From: JAWKHR01 sp041394725
GTDB lineage: Bacteria; Acidobacteriota; Vicinamibacteria; Vicinamibacterales; SCN-69-37
Reading direction: 5' to 3'
Assembly: GCA_041394725.1 (NCBI GenBank)
Contig: JAWKHR010000062.1
Span: forward strand, 1-36,078
DNA: 36,078 nucleotides
In this document: in pieces, positions 28,465 through 35,638 of the stretch
How positions within the stretch are numbered: the stretch's first letter is position 1
Layout: every line of letters starts with the position of its first letter
Notes under the pieces: model-generated
Databases searched by the model: none
The model's input: only the letters and a program-made list of their open reading frames with translations
Told to the model about the DNA's origin: nothing
Position numbers and translations under genes: made by a program

Positions 28465-30024
28465 TCAGACGCTCAGCTGGGCGCTGCCCGCCGGCTTGCG
28501 CGACAGGATGAACTCGAACAGCGTGCGCGAGACGAAGACGGCCGTGAAGACGTTGGCGACGAGCCCGAAGAACAGCGTCGTCGCGAACCCGCGGATCGGC
28601 CCCGTCCCGAACTGGAACAGGAAGGCCGCGGCGATGAGCGACGCGATGTGGGTGTCCACGATCGTCACGAACACGCGGTCGAACCCGGCCGCCACCGACT
28701 GGCGCGCGCCCTTCTTGGTCGCCAGTTCCTCGCGGATGCGCTCGAAGATCAGCACGTTCGAGTCCACCCCCATGCCGATCGTCAGGATGAAGCCCGCGAT
28801 GCCCGGCAGCGTCATGACCGCCCCGAGGTAGGCCATGAACCCCAGCAGGATGACCAGGTTCAGCCCGACCGAGACGAACGCGTTGATGCCGGCCAGCTTG
28901 TAGTAGACCAGCATGAACACCGTGACCAGCGCGAGGCCCGTGATCGAGGCCAGGATGCCCGCCCGGATCGAGTCGCGGCCGAGCGTCGGCCCGACGACCT
29001 TCTCCGAGAGGTAGTCGAGCGAAGCCGGCAGCGCGCCCGACCGCAGCACGAGCGCCAGGTCCTGCACCTCCTGCTGCGTGAACGACCCGGTGATCCGCCC
29101 CTCGGCCGAGATCGCCGTCTGGATCGTCGCGTAGGAGACCACGCGGCCGTCCAGGATGATCGCCAGCAGCCGGCCGATGTTCTCGCTCGTGACCTTCTGG
29201 AACTTCGCCGCGCCCTGGCTGTTGAGCGAGAAGGCCACCGCCGGCAGGTTGAGCTCGTCCTGCGTCGGCCGCGCGTTGCGCAGGTCGTTGCCGGTGATCG
29301 CGGCCACCTTCGGCACCAGGAAGAAGCCGCCCGGGTCGCCGGGCTTGCCCGACGAGCCCGGCACGACCTCCATGTCGTCGGGCACCTTGCCGTCATAGGG
29401 CGCGAGCAGCGTCGCCTCGTCCGGCGCCGATCCCGCCTGGATGATCTTCAGCTCGAGCAGCGCCGTCTGGCCGATGAGCGCCTTCGCCCGCTGGACGTCG
29501 CGCAGGCCGGGCAGCTGGATCATGATCTGATCGCCCGTCGTGCCGTACTCGCCGATCTGGCTCTCGGCCACGCCGAGCTCGTTGATCCGGCGGTCGATCG
29601 TCTGGATCGCCTGCGTGACCGCCGAGGCGCGCGTCGTCACCACCATGTTCGGCCGCATTGCGAACCGGTACGCACCGCCGCCCTGCGACTGCCGGTCGTA
29701 GAGCTGCGAGACCTGCGTGTCGGCCAGCGTCCGGAACTGCGCGTCCTTCTCCGGCGCCACGCCCTGGACGGTGAACGCCGTCAGGCCGTCGGTGGCCGTC
29801 GTAATCGTGATGCCCGCGTCGGCGGCCACCGCGCGCAGCTGCTCGGCGCTCGTCTGGTTCTCGAGCTTGAGCGCGTCGTCGGTCTGCACCCGCAGGATGA
29901 GCTGGAGGCCGCCCTGCAGGTCGAGCCCGAGGCGCACCTTCTGCGCCGGCGGATAGAAGGACACGGTCGCGACGGCGATGACCGCGAGGATGAGCAGGAA
30001 CTTCCACTTGAGGTTCTTGTACAT
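28465..30024 (-). CDS. secD: Protein translocase subunit SecD
   Basis: 519-aa partner of SecF. The first TM is followed by LGLDLQGGLQLIL, then the large periplasmic P1 head (about residues 60-330) and a five-helix C-terminal membrane domain containing GIAGFILTIGMGVDSNVLIFERIREEL, with the conserved Asp of the ion path. The start is the ATG at 30024, 3 bp after the yajC stop, within the classic tgt-yajC-secD-secF order. Confidence 0.97.
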   Translation of the reverse strand: MYKNLKWKFLLILAVIAVATVSFYPPAQKVRLGLDLQGGLQLILRVQTDDALKLENQTSAEQLRAVAADAGITITTATDGLTAFTVQGVAPEKDAQFRTLADTQVSQLYDRQSQGGGAYRFAMRPNMVVTTRASAVTQAIQTIDRRINELGVAESQIGEYGTTGDQIMIQLPGLRDVQRAKALIGQTALLELKIIQAGSAPDEATLLAPYDGKVPDDMEVVPGSSGKPGDPGGFFLVPKVAAITGNDLRNARPTQDELNLPAVAFSLNSQGAAKFQKVTSENIGRLLAIILDGRVVSYATIQTAISAEGRITGSFTQQEVQDLALVLRSGALPASLDYLSEKVVGPTLGRDSIRAGILASITGLALVTVFMLVYYKLAGINAFVSVGLNLVILLGFMAYLGAVMTLPGIAGFILTIGMGVDSNVLIFERIREELATKKGARQSVAAGFDRVFVTIVDTHIASLIAAAFLFQFGTGPIRGFATTLFFGLVANVFTAVFVSRTLFEFILSRKPAGSAQLSV

Positions 30025-30027
30025 GGC

Positions 30028-30381
30028 TTACATCCGACCCGATTCCTGGTCGACCACCGGGTCCTGGCCCTGGTACCCGCCGATGCCGGCCCGCGCCACC
30101 TCGATCCGGACCCGGTCCGCGATCTGGACCTGGACCGACTTCTCGGACACCTTCGTGATCTGGCCGTAGATGCCCGACGTGGTGATCACCTTGTCACCGA
30201 CCTTCAGGCTGGACTGGAACGTTTCGATCTTCTTCTGCCGGCGGCGCATGGGCATCAGCACCAGCACGTAGAAGATGAGGATCATCAGCGCGAAGGGAAG
30301 CAGCGACACCCAGGGGTTCGGCTGCCCCGCCCCGGGCTGGGCCATGGCGAGGACAAACGGATAGCTGGACAAGACAGTCAT
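30028..30381 (-). CDS. yajC: Preprotein translocase accessory protein YajC
   Basis: 117-aa single-pass inner-membrane protein associated with the SecDF complex. One hydrophobic segment (LLPFALMILIFYVLVLMPM) is followed by the basic RRRQKKIETFQSSLKVGDKVITTSGIYG motif region and a small periplasmic or cytoplasmic domain, exactly as in the family. The ATG overlaps the tgt stop by ATGA, so translation is coupled to tgt. Its precise role in export is still unclear even in model bacteria. Confidence 0.94.
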   Translation of the reverse strand: MTVLSSYPFVLAMAQPGAGQPNPWVSLLPFALMILIFYVLVLMPMRRRQKKIETFQSSLKVGDKVITTSGIYGQITKVSEKSVQVQIADRVRIEVARAGIGGYQGQDPVVDQESGRM

Positions 30382-31541
30382 TTCAGAGGCTGGCGGCGGG
30401 AATAGGTCTCGAGGAACTCGTCTCTGAAGCGCCAGAAGGTTCCGAGCTCAATAGCGTTCCGTATGCGCTCCATGGTGTCAAGGTAAAAGTATAGATTATG
30501 CAGTGTGTTAAGGGCGGCCGCGGTCATCTCGCCCACGGTGAACAGGTGGCGAAGATAGGCCCGGCTGTGCCGCCGGCAGGTCGGACAGCCGCAGGCCGGA
30601 TCCGGGGGCGCCGGGTCCTCGGCATAGCGGGCATTCTTGATATTGATGGGCCCCTGCCGGGTGAAGAGCTGGCCGTTCCGGGCATTCCGGGTCGGCAGGA
30701 CGCAGTCGAAGAGGTCCACCCCGCGGGCGACGGCCTCCACCAGGTCGTCGGGCATGCCGACCCCCATCAAATATCTAGGGCGGTCCTCGGGGAGCTGGGC
30801 CGCAGTATGCCCGACAATGTCGTACATGTCCCGTGAGGGCTCCCCCACCGAGAGCCCGCCGATCGCGTAGGCCTCGAACCCGACCGCCAGAGTGCCGGCC
30901 ACCGACCGGTCGCGCAGGCGGGGATAGGTGCCGCCCTGGACGATCCCGAACTGGACCTGGCCGGACGTCGGGCGCGCGACGTCGGGCGCGCGGCCGGATC
31001 GGATCGCGTCGAAGCGATCGCGCCCGCGTCGCGCCCAGCGGAGCGTGCGCTCGGTCGCGGCGCGGACGTCGTCCTCGGTCGCGGGCCACGCGGGACACTC
31101 GTCGAGCATCATCGCGACGTCGGCGCCGAGGCGGGACTGGATGTCGGCGGCCGACTCGGGCGTGAGCGACAGCGCGCGCCCGTCGAGGTGCGACTGGAAC
31201 GTGACGCCGTCCTCGTCGAGTCGCCGTCGCGCGGCGAGGCTGAACACCTGGTAGCCGCCCGAGTCGGTGAGGATCGGGCGCGACCACCCCATGAACGCGT
31301 GCAGGCCGCCGGCGCGCGCGATGAGCGCGTCGCCCGGTCGCAGGTGCAGGTGGTAGGTGTTGGCGAGGATGATGTCGGGCGCGAGCGCCTCGACCTGATC
31401 GACGGTCAGGCTCTTGATGGCGCCGCGCGTGCCGACCGGCATGAAGGCCGGCGTGCGGACGATCCCGTGGGGCAGCTGGAGCGCGCCGCGGCGCGCCGGG
31501 CCGTCCCGGGCCACCACGTCGAAGCGCCATCCCCCCGCCAC
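30378..31541 (-). CDS. tgt: tRNA-guanine transglycosylase
   Basis: 387-aa enzyme that exchanges guanine-34 for preQ1 in tRNAs with GUN anticodons, in the queuosine pathway. Seen are TPAFMPVGTRGAIKSL, the catalytic Asp region LTDSGGYQVFSL, LGADVAMMLDECPAW, GIVQGG, YAIGGLSVGEP and the zinc-binding CGCPTCRRHSRAYLRHL near the C-terminus. The start is placed at the GTG at 31541 (MAGGWRFDVVARDG), which gives the usual length; a much longer in-frame extension runs antisense through ddl and is rejected. A TATAGG-like -10 just upstream would give a nearly leaderless mRNA. It is the first gene of the long minus-strand run. Confidence 0.94.
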   Translation of the reverse strand: MAGGWRFDVVARDGPARRGALQLPHGIVRTPAFMPVGTRGAIKSLTVDQVEALAPDIILANTYHLHLRPGDALIARAGGLHAFMGWSRPILTDSGGYQVFSLAARRRLDEDGVTFQSHLDGRALSLTPESAADIQSRLGADVAMMLDECPAWPATEDDVRAATERTLRWARRGRDRFDAIRSGRAPDVARPTSGQVQFGIVQGGTYPRLRDRSVAGTLAVGFEAYAIGGLSVGEPSRDMYDIVGHTAAQLPEDRPRYLMGVGMPDDLVEAVARGVDLFDCVLPTRNARNGQLFTRQGPINIKNARYAEDPAPPDPACGCPTCRRHSRAYLRHLFTVGEMTAAALNTLHNLYFYLDTMERIRNAIELGTFWRFRDEFLETYSRRQPLK

Positions 31542-31552
31542 GGCAGGTAGCC

Positions 31553-31558
31553 TATAAT
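31553..31558 (+). promoter_or_regulatory. Possible -10 element between tgt and ddl
   Basis: TATAAT lies in the short divergent gap between tgt and ddl and could drive ddl with a leader of about 37 nt. No -35 match is visible 16-18 bp upstream. The overlapping minus-strand reading TATAGG could serve tgt. Confidence 0.4.
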
Positions 31559-31601
31559 GACTCGCCGGTCGGACGCCCCCTTCCGCGTGCGACCGCATTC
31601 C

Positions 31602-32768
31602 GTGACGCGACACAAACGACTCCGCGTAGGCGTGCTCTACGGTGGCCGGTCCGGCGAACACGAAGTGTCGCTGGCGTCGGCCGCTGCGGTGTTCGCGAAC
31701 CTCGACCCCGAACGCTACGACCGCGTGCCGCTCCGCATCGAGAAGGACGGCCGCTGGGTGCTCGCCGACCGCCCGCCGTCGGCGGCGTCGGCGGCCGAGG
31801 TCTTCGAGCAGGTGCGGAGCGAAGCCGCGCGCCGGGGCGGCCGCGAGGTGTTCCTGCCGCCGCGGCCGGGCGAGGACGCGCTGGTCCTCGTGGACCGCCG
31901 GTCGGCGCGCGCCGACGATCCGGAGGCGGCCGCGTCGGTCACCGGCCTCTCGCTGGACGTGATTTTTCCCGTGCTGCACGGCCCCCTGGGCGAGGACGGC
32001 ACGATCCAGGGCCTGCTGGAGCTGGCCAACCTGCCCTACGTCGGCTGCGGCGTGCTCGCCTCGGCCGTGGGGATGGACAAGGGCGTGATGAAGATCCTGT
32101 TCCGGGCCGCGGGCCTCCGCGTGCCGGACTGGATCGTCGTCCGCCGCGACGACTGGCACGCGTCGCACGCCGCGCTCACCGCGCGCGTCGCCTCCGAGCT
32201 GGGCTTCCCGGTCTTCGTCAAGCCGGCCAACATGGGGTCGAGCGTCGGGATCTCGAAGGTGCACGACGCGTCGGGCCTGGACGGGGCGATGCTCCGGGCG
32301 CTCGAGTTCGACGCGAAGGTGCTCGTGGAGGCCGCGGTGCCCGCCGCGCGCGAGATCGAGTGCGCGGTGCTCGGCAACGAGGACGCGCGGGCGTCGGTGC
32401 CCGGCGAGATCGTGCCGTCCCGCGAGTTCTACGACTACGAGGCGAAGTACCTCGATGCCGGGTCGCGCCTCGAGATTCCCGCGGCGCTCGACGCCGACGT
32501 CACCGCCGCCATCCAGCAGCAGGCCGTCGCCGCGTTCCACGCCATCGAGGGCAGCGGCCTCGCGCGCGTGGACTTCCTCCTCAACGGCGGGACGGGCGAG
32601 CTGTTCGTCAACGAGATCAACACGCTGCCCGGCTTCACCACCATCAGCATGTTCTCCAAGCTGTGGGCCGCGTCCGGCGTCGACTATCCCACGCTCGTCG
32701 ATCGGCTCGTCACGCTCGCGCTCGATCGTCACGCCCGCAAGCAGGATCTGAAAACCAGCGTCGTCTGA
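31602..32768 (+). CDS. ddl: D-alanine--D-alanine ligase
   Basis: ATP-grasp ligase that makes the D-Ala-D-Ala end of peptidoglycan precursors. From the GTG at 31602 the protein is 388 aa, of DdlA size. VGVLYGGRSGEHEVSL, the ATP-binding KPANMGSSVGISKV, the omega loop SREFYDYEAKYLD and the metal-binding VNEINTLPGFTTISMF are present. An ATG at 31557 in the same frame adds 15 residues and has a weak AGG upstream, but it overlaps a TATAAT (31553-31558) and leaves only 15 bp to the divergent tgt, so 31602 is preferred with moderate certainty. No murC or murF is nearby; it seems to be a lone gene. Confidence 0.95.
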   Translation: MTRHKRLRVGVLYGGRSGEHEVSLASAAAVFANLDPERYDRVPLRIEKDGRWVLADRPPSAASAAEVFEQVRSEAARRGGREVFLPPRPGEDALVLVDRRSARADDPEAAASVTGLSLDVIFPVLHGPLGEDGTIQGLLELANLPYVGCGVLASAVGMDKGVMKILFRAAGLRVPDWIVVRRDDWHASHAALTARVASELGFPVFVKPANMGSSVGISKVHDASGLDGAMLRALEFDAKVLVEAAVPAAREIECAVLGNEDARASVPGEIVPSREFYDYEAKYLDAGSRLEIPAALDADVTAAIQQQAVAAFHAIEGSGLARVDFLLNGGTGELFVNEINTLPGFTTISMFSKLWAASGVDYPTLVDRLVTLALDRHARKQDLKTSVV

Positions 32769-32844
32769 TCGCACGGATCGCGATCGCGCCGCGCCACGCG
32801 CGCGCGAGACGACGAACTTTTTGACAATCGCGCGCACTTTGTGC

Positions 32845-32872
32845 TTGACACCGTTTTCATCTCATCCATAAT
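32845..32872 (+). promoter_or_regulatory. Strong promoter of the RNA/micro-ORF locus
   Basis: A perfect TTGACA (32845-32850) and CATAAT (32867-32872) are 16 bp apart. A second TTGACA occurs at 32821-32826 without a matching -10. Transcription should start near 32880 in a region clearly poorer in G+C than the flanking genes. Confidence 0.75.
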
Positions 32873-32879
32873 CTACATC

Positions 32880-33072
32880 TTGCGTGGGAGCGACGGGCTC
32901 AGACCACCTATTGGGTATGGTCGGACATCACGGCCGGTCAATCTCACACACGTCACTGATGAGTACGGACGACAGACGGCACGCGTCGGGACGATCGAGC
33001 GACGCGACGGCGCGCTACACGATGATGTAGGGCGGTGCGGGAACGGCGAAGCTGCCGTTGCCCGCTTTTTTT
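32880..33072 (+). ncRNA. Candidate structured RNA (small RNA or leader), about 190 nt
   Basis: Bounded by a strong promoter and an intrinsic terminator, with no good reading frame. Local hairpins are readable: GACCA/TGGTC at 32902-32922, GCGTCG/CGACGC at 32983-33005 (6-bp stem, 11-nt loop), CTACA/TGTAG at 33015-33030 extending outward with one mismatch, and the terminator stem. I do not recognise a known family; signature words of TPP, cobalamin, glycine, SRP, tmRNA and RNase P RNAs are absent. The length is near that of 6S RNA, but the expected closing pairing of the two ends is not evident. It may be a free small RNA or the attenuated leader of the downstream micro-ORF. Confidence 0.55.
33037..33072 (+). 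terminator. Intrinsic terminator inside the RNA locus
   Basis: GCGGGAACGGC (33037-33047) pairs with 33054-33065 with one bulged base around a 6-nt loop and is followed by seven T residues. It ends the first RNA 150 nt before the micro-ORF. Confidence 0.9.
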
Positions 33073-33080
33073 GTGAAGAA

Positions 33081-33222
33081 TCGCGGCACACCGGTCGATA
33101 ACCGGGTAGCGCCGCAACGAGGCGCGAGTCCGGTGCGCGCGGGCGAGCGAGCCGAAAGGCCGTGACGTCGCGGCACCAGCGGGACTCACGCAAAACCACG
33201 GACGAAGGGGGGGACACAGACA
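33081..33222 (+). other. Second structured segment, leader of the micro-ORF
   Basis: Between the internal terminator and the micro-ORF the sequence can fold in competing ways. CACCGG (33089-33094) can pair with CCGGTG (33130-33135) enclosing a GCGCC/GGCGC hairpin (33109-33125). Alternatively CCGGT (33091-33095) pairs locally with ACCGG (33101-33105). A GCC-GAAA-GGC tetraloop hairpin (33151-33160) and a 9-nt direct repeat TCGCGGCAC (33081-33089 and 33168-33176) are also present. Switching between the first two pairings would be typical of a regulatory leader, but no ligand class is recognised. Confidence 0.4.
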
Positions 33223-33276
33223 ATGGCGAAGAAAGCAGCCAAGGGCGGGAAGAAGAAGGGCGGCAAGAAGCGGTAA
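33223..33276 (+). CDS. Putative 17-aa Lys/Gly-rich micro-protein
   Basis: ATG at 33223 opens a 17-codon frame, MAKKAAKGGKKKGGKKR, ending in TAA. Eight of the 17 residues are Lys, with one Arg, four Gly and three Ala, so the peptide would be strongly basic and unstructured and might bind RNA, DNA or acidic surfaces. AAGGGGGGGA (33205-33214) about 8 nt upstream is a plausible ribosome binding site. A strong terminator follows 22 bp after the stop. The good translation signals and the private terminator are the main support, since a peptide this short cannot be assigned to a family. I do not know a described homologue. It could also be a chance frame in a non-coding RNA. Confidence 0.5.
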   Translation: MAKKAAKGGKKKGGKKR

Positions 33277-33297
33277 GTCTGCCCAGACCCGCAAGAG

Positions 33298-33332
33298 AAA
33301 AAGGGGGGCGTTCGTCGCCCCTCTTTTTTTTT
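33298..33332 (+). terminator. Strong intrinsic terminator after the micro-ORF
   Basis: A 13-bp stem, counting one G-T pair (33298-33310 with 33316-33328), with loop TTCGT ends in a run of nine T residues at 33324-33332, part of it inside the stem. The A-run on the 5' side could also let it work on the minus strand for the convergent HEAT-cyclophilin gene. Confidence 0.93.
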
Positions 33333-33371
33333 GTCCGGCCGCCGGCGTGACCGCGTCGGCCGCCGGCGCGA

Positions 33372-35540
33372 TCAGCGGAACGTCACGCCGTCCCAGATCC
33401 GGATCCGCTGGATCACGTCGCCCTGGCGGATCGCGTCCAGGTGCTCCATCCCCTGGACCACCGTCCCGAACACCGTGTACCGCGCGTCGAGGTGCGGCTG
33501 CGGCGAGACCGTGATGAAGAACTGGCTGCCGCCCGTGTCCGGCCCCGACAGCGCCATCCCCACCGTCCCGCGCACGAAGGGCTTCGCGCTCAGCTCGTCC
33601 TGGATCGTGTAGCCCGGCCCGCCGGACCCGTCGCCGCGCGGGTCGCCCGCCTGCACCACGAACGCCGGCACCACCCGGTGAACCGCCAGTCCGTTGAAGA
33701 AGCCGGCCCGCGCCAGCTCCACGAACGACCGCGTCGTCATCGGCGCCTCGACCACGTTCAGCTCGATCTCGATGACGCCGGCCGGCAGGTCGATGAACGC
33801 GTGCGGCGAGTAGGCCGGGTGCAGGATGGCCTCCGATCCGAACACGTCGGCCGGCTCGCGCAGCGTCGCCGGCCGCGTCGGCCGCGCGTCGGTCACGCCG
33901 GCCGCGCGCAGCAGGCGCGCGGCGACCAGCCGCACCGGCCAGGACGGGTCGTCCAGCGCGCGCGTGAGCACGCCCCGTGCCACCTCGCCGCCGTAGGCCG
34001 CCAGCCCCTCGAGCGCCGCCACGCGCGCGTCGTCGGTCGCGTCGGTCCCGGCGCGGTCGTAGGCCGTGGCCAGGCGCGCGATGCCGCCCTCGGGCTTGCG
34101 ATCGCCCAGGATGGACGCGGCCGCGGCGCGCAGCCCGTAGTCGGCCGCGCCCAGCGCGGCATCGACCCGCGTCATCAGGTCGGGCGCGCCAACCGCGGCC
34201 AGCGCGGTGAGCACCGGCGCCTGCACGCGCGGATCCTGATCCGCGGCGAGCGCCTCGAGCGCCGGCCGCGCGCTCTCGGCCGGCAGCGTGCCCAGGATCT
34301 CCGCGAGGCCGGCACGCACGGTCGGCTCGGGATCGGCCGGCAGGCTCGACAGCACGAAGAGGAACGACTGCGGGTCCAGGCGCGCGGCCGCGCGCATGGC
34401 GGCCAGGCGCATGGCCGGCCACGGATCGACGAACCGGTCGATGAGCGCGTCGAAGGCCTGGCCATCGCCGATGGCGCCGAGTGCGCCGACCGCCTCGAGG
34501 GCCAGGTTCGGCGGCGCGTCCCCGCCGAACGCGATCTGTTCGAGGCCCGGCACCGCGGGCTGGTGCTTCAGCTGCGCCAGCGCGCGCGCGGCGGTGACCC
34601 GCAGCCGGACGTCCGCGTCGGCCTGCCCGACGAGCGCCACGGCGAGGGGCGCGACGCGGGCGTCCCCCAGCGCGGCGAGTCCGCGAATCGCGAACGACGC
34701 GGTCATGACGCCCGGCGTCGGCGCCAGCGTCCAGAGCGCGTCGGCGGCGCGCCGATCGCCGATGCGCTGGAGCGCGAAGGCCACCGGCCACCACCGCGTC
34801 ACCGGCGCGCCGTCGGGGCCGAGCGCGACCTTCGCGAGCGAGTCGTAGTCGCGCAGCCGCACCAGGGCGAAGAGCGAGAGGCGGCACACCTCGATGTTCG
34901 GGTCCTGCGGCGCCTCGTCCTCGGGGGTGACCGAGGCGAGCCACGGCCCGCAGCCCGCCGCCGCGGTGGCGATGGCGGGACCGGCACCGGACGCGCCCCC
35001 GGCGGCGCCCCCCGCGCCCGCCGCGGGCGGGCCGATCAGGCCGAGCGCCTCCGCCGCGCGGCCGCGCACCATCGGGTCGGGGTCGGCGAGCGCGGCTTCG
35101 AGCGGAGCCGCAGTGTCGGGAGCGGCGAGCAGGCCGAGCGCGAAGGCCGCGCTGGCGCGGACGTCCGGCTCGGTGTCCGAGAGCGCGCCCACCAGCCAGC
35201 GCGCGCCCGCCGGATCACCGACCCGTCCGATGGCGAGCGCCGCCCGGCGTCGCACGGCGGCATCGGGATCGAGCGAAAGCGCGCCCAGGTGGGCGCTGCC
35301 GGCGGGCGTCAGCATGCGCGCGGCGCCCTCGGGCGCCATGGCGGTCGCGCCGCGATCGGCCAGCACCCGCTGCTGTTCGAGCCGCAGGATCCACGCGACC
35401 TTCTCGTCCAGCGGCACCTGGGGCGCCGGGGGCTCGACCGGCACGGGCGGGGCCGGCGGGTTGGACGCGCAGGCCGCGGTCGTCAGCAGGGCGACCAGGA
35501 GGGGAAACCGGACCGTCCAGGGCAGCGCGCGTCGCATCAT
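33372..35540 (-). CDS. HEAT-repeat lipoprotein with C-terminal cyclophilin-type peptidyl-prolyl isomerase
   Basis: 722-aa exported protein. The N-terminus (MMRRALPWTVRFPLLVALL) and TTAAC at Cys24 suggest a lipoprotein signal, although the residue at -3 is Thr and not the usual Leu. A Pro-rich linker follows, then at least eight HEAT-like units from about residue 75 to 560 (AVRRRAALAIGRVGDPAGA, DVRASAAFALGLLAAPDTA, PMVRGRAAEALGLIGPP). The C-terminal ~150 residues are a cyclophilin domain (NGLAVHRVVPAFVVQAGDP, GTVGMALSGPDTGGSQFFI, YTVFGTVVQGME), retaining the catalytic Arg of HRVVPAFVVQAGD and the QFF motif. The fusion suggests a periplasmic or outer-membrane folding factor held on a repeat scaffold. 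The ATG at 35540 is preferred because upstream codons give no signal peptide. Confidence 0.9.
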   Translation of the reverse strand: MMRRALPWTVRFPLLVALLTTAACASNPPAPPVPVEPPAPQVPLDEKVAWILRLEQQRVLADRGATAMAPEGAARMLTPAGSAHLGALSLDPDAAVRRRAALAIGRVGDPAGARWLVGALSDTEPDVRASAAFALGLLAAPDTAAPLEAALADPDPMVRGRAAEALGLIGPPAAGAGGAAGGASGAGPAIATAAAGCGPWLASVTPEDEAPQDPNIEVCRLSLFALVRLRDYDSLAKVALGPDGAPVTRWWPVAFALQRIGDRRAADALWTLAPTPGVMTASFAIRGLAALGDARVAPLAVALVGQADADVRLRVTAARALAQLKHQPAVPGLEQIAFGGDAPPNLALEAVGALGAIGDGQAFDALIDRFVDPWPAMRLAAMRAAARLDPQSFLFVLSSLPADPEPTVRAGLAEILGTLPAESARPALEALAADQDPRVQAPVLTALAAVGAPDLMTRVDAALGAADYGLRAAAASILGDRKPEGGIARLATAYDRAGTDATDDARVAALEGLAAYGGEVARGVLTRALDDPSWPVRLVAARLLRAAGVTDARPTRPATLREPADVFGSEAILHPAYSPHAFIDLPAGVIEIELNVVEAPMTTRSFVELARAGFFNGLAVHRVVPAFVVQAGDPRGDGSGGPGYTIQDELSAKPFVRGTVGMALSGPDTGGSQFFITVSPQPHLDARYTVFGTVVQGMEHLDAIRQGDVIQRIRIWDGVTFR

Positions 35541-35638
35541 GACCGGACCATGGTACCTAATCTTGATCGCCTCCGGTCCCGGTCGGCTCCGCCCCGTCAC
35601 CGCACCGCCGGGCGCCGGGGCGATCGGATAGACTCGCG

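Noticed and set aside
31542..32837. N-terminal extension of the tgt frame antisense to ddl
   Set aside because: Tgt of normal length starts at the GTG at 31541, and the extension is a shadow of ddl.
32956..32963. CTGATGAG in the candidate RNA, resembling a hammerhead ribozyme core
   Set aside because: The stem II that would follow has only 2 bp, the GAAA core reads GACA, and no matching stem I partner with a cleavage site was found.
32841..33101. Open frame of 86 codons over the RNA locus
   Set aside because: It starts within the promoter -35 region, runs through the intrinsic terminator and resembles no protein family.
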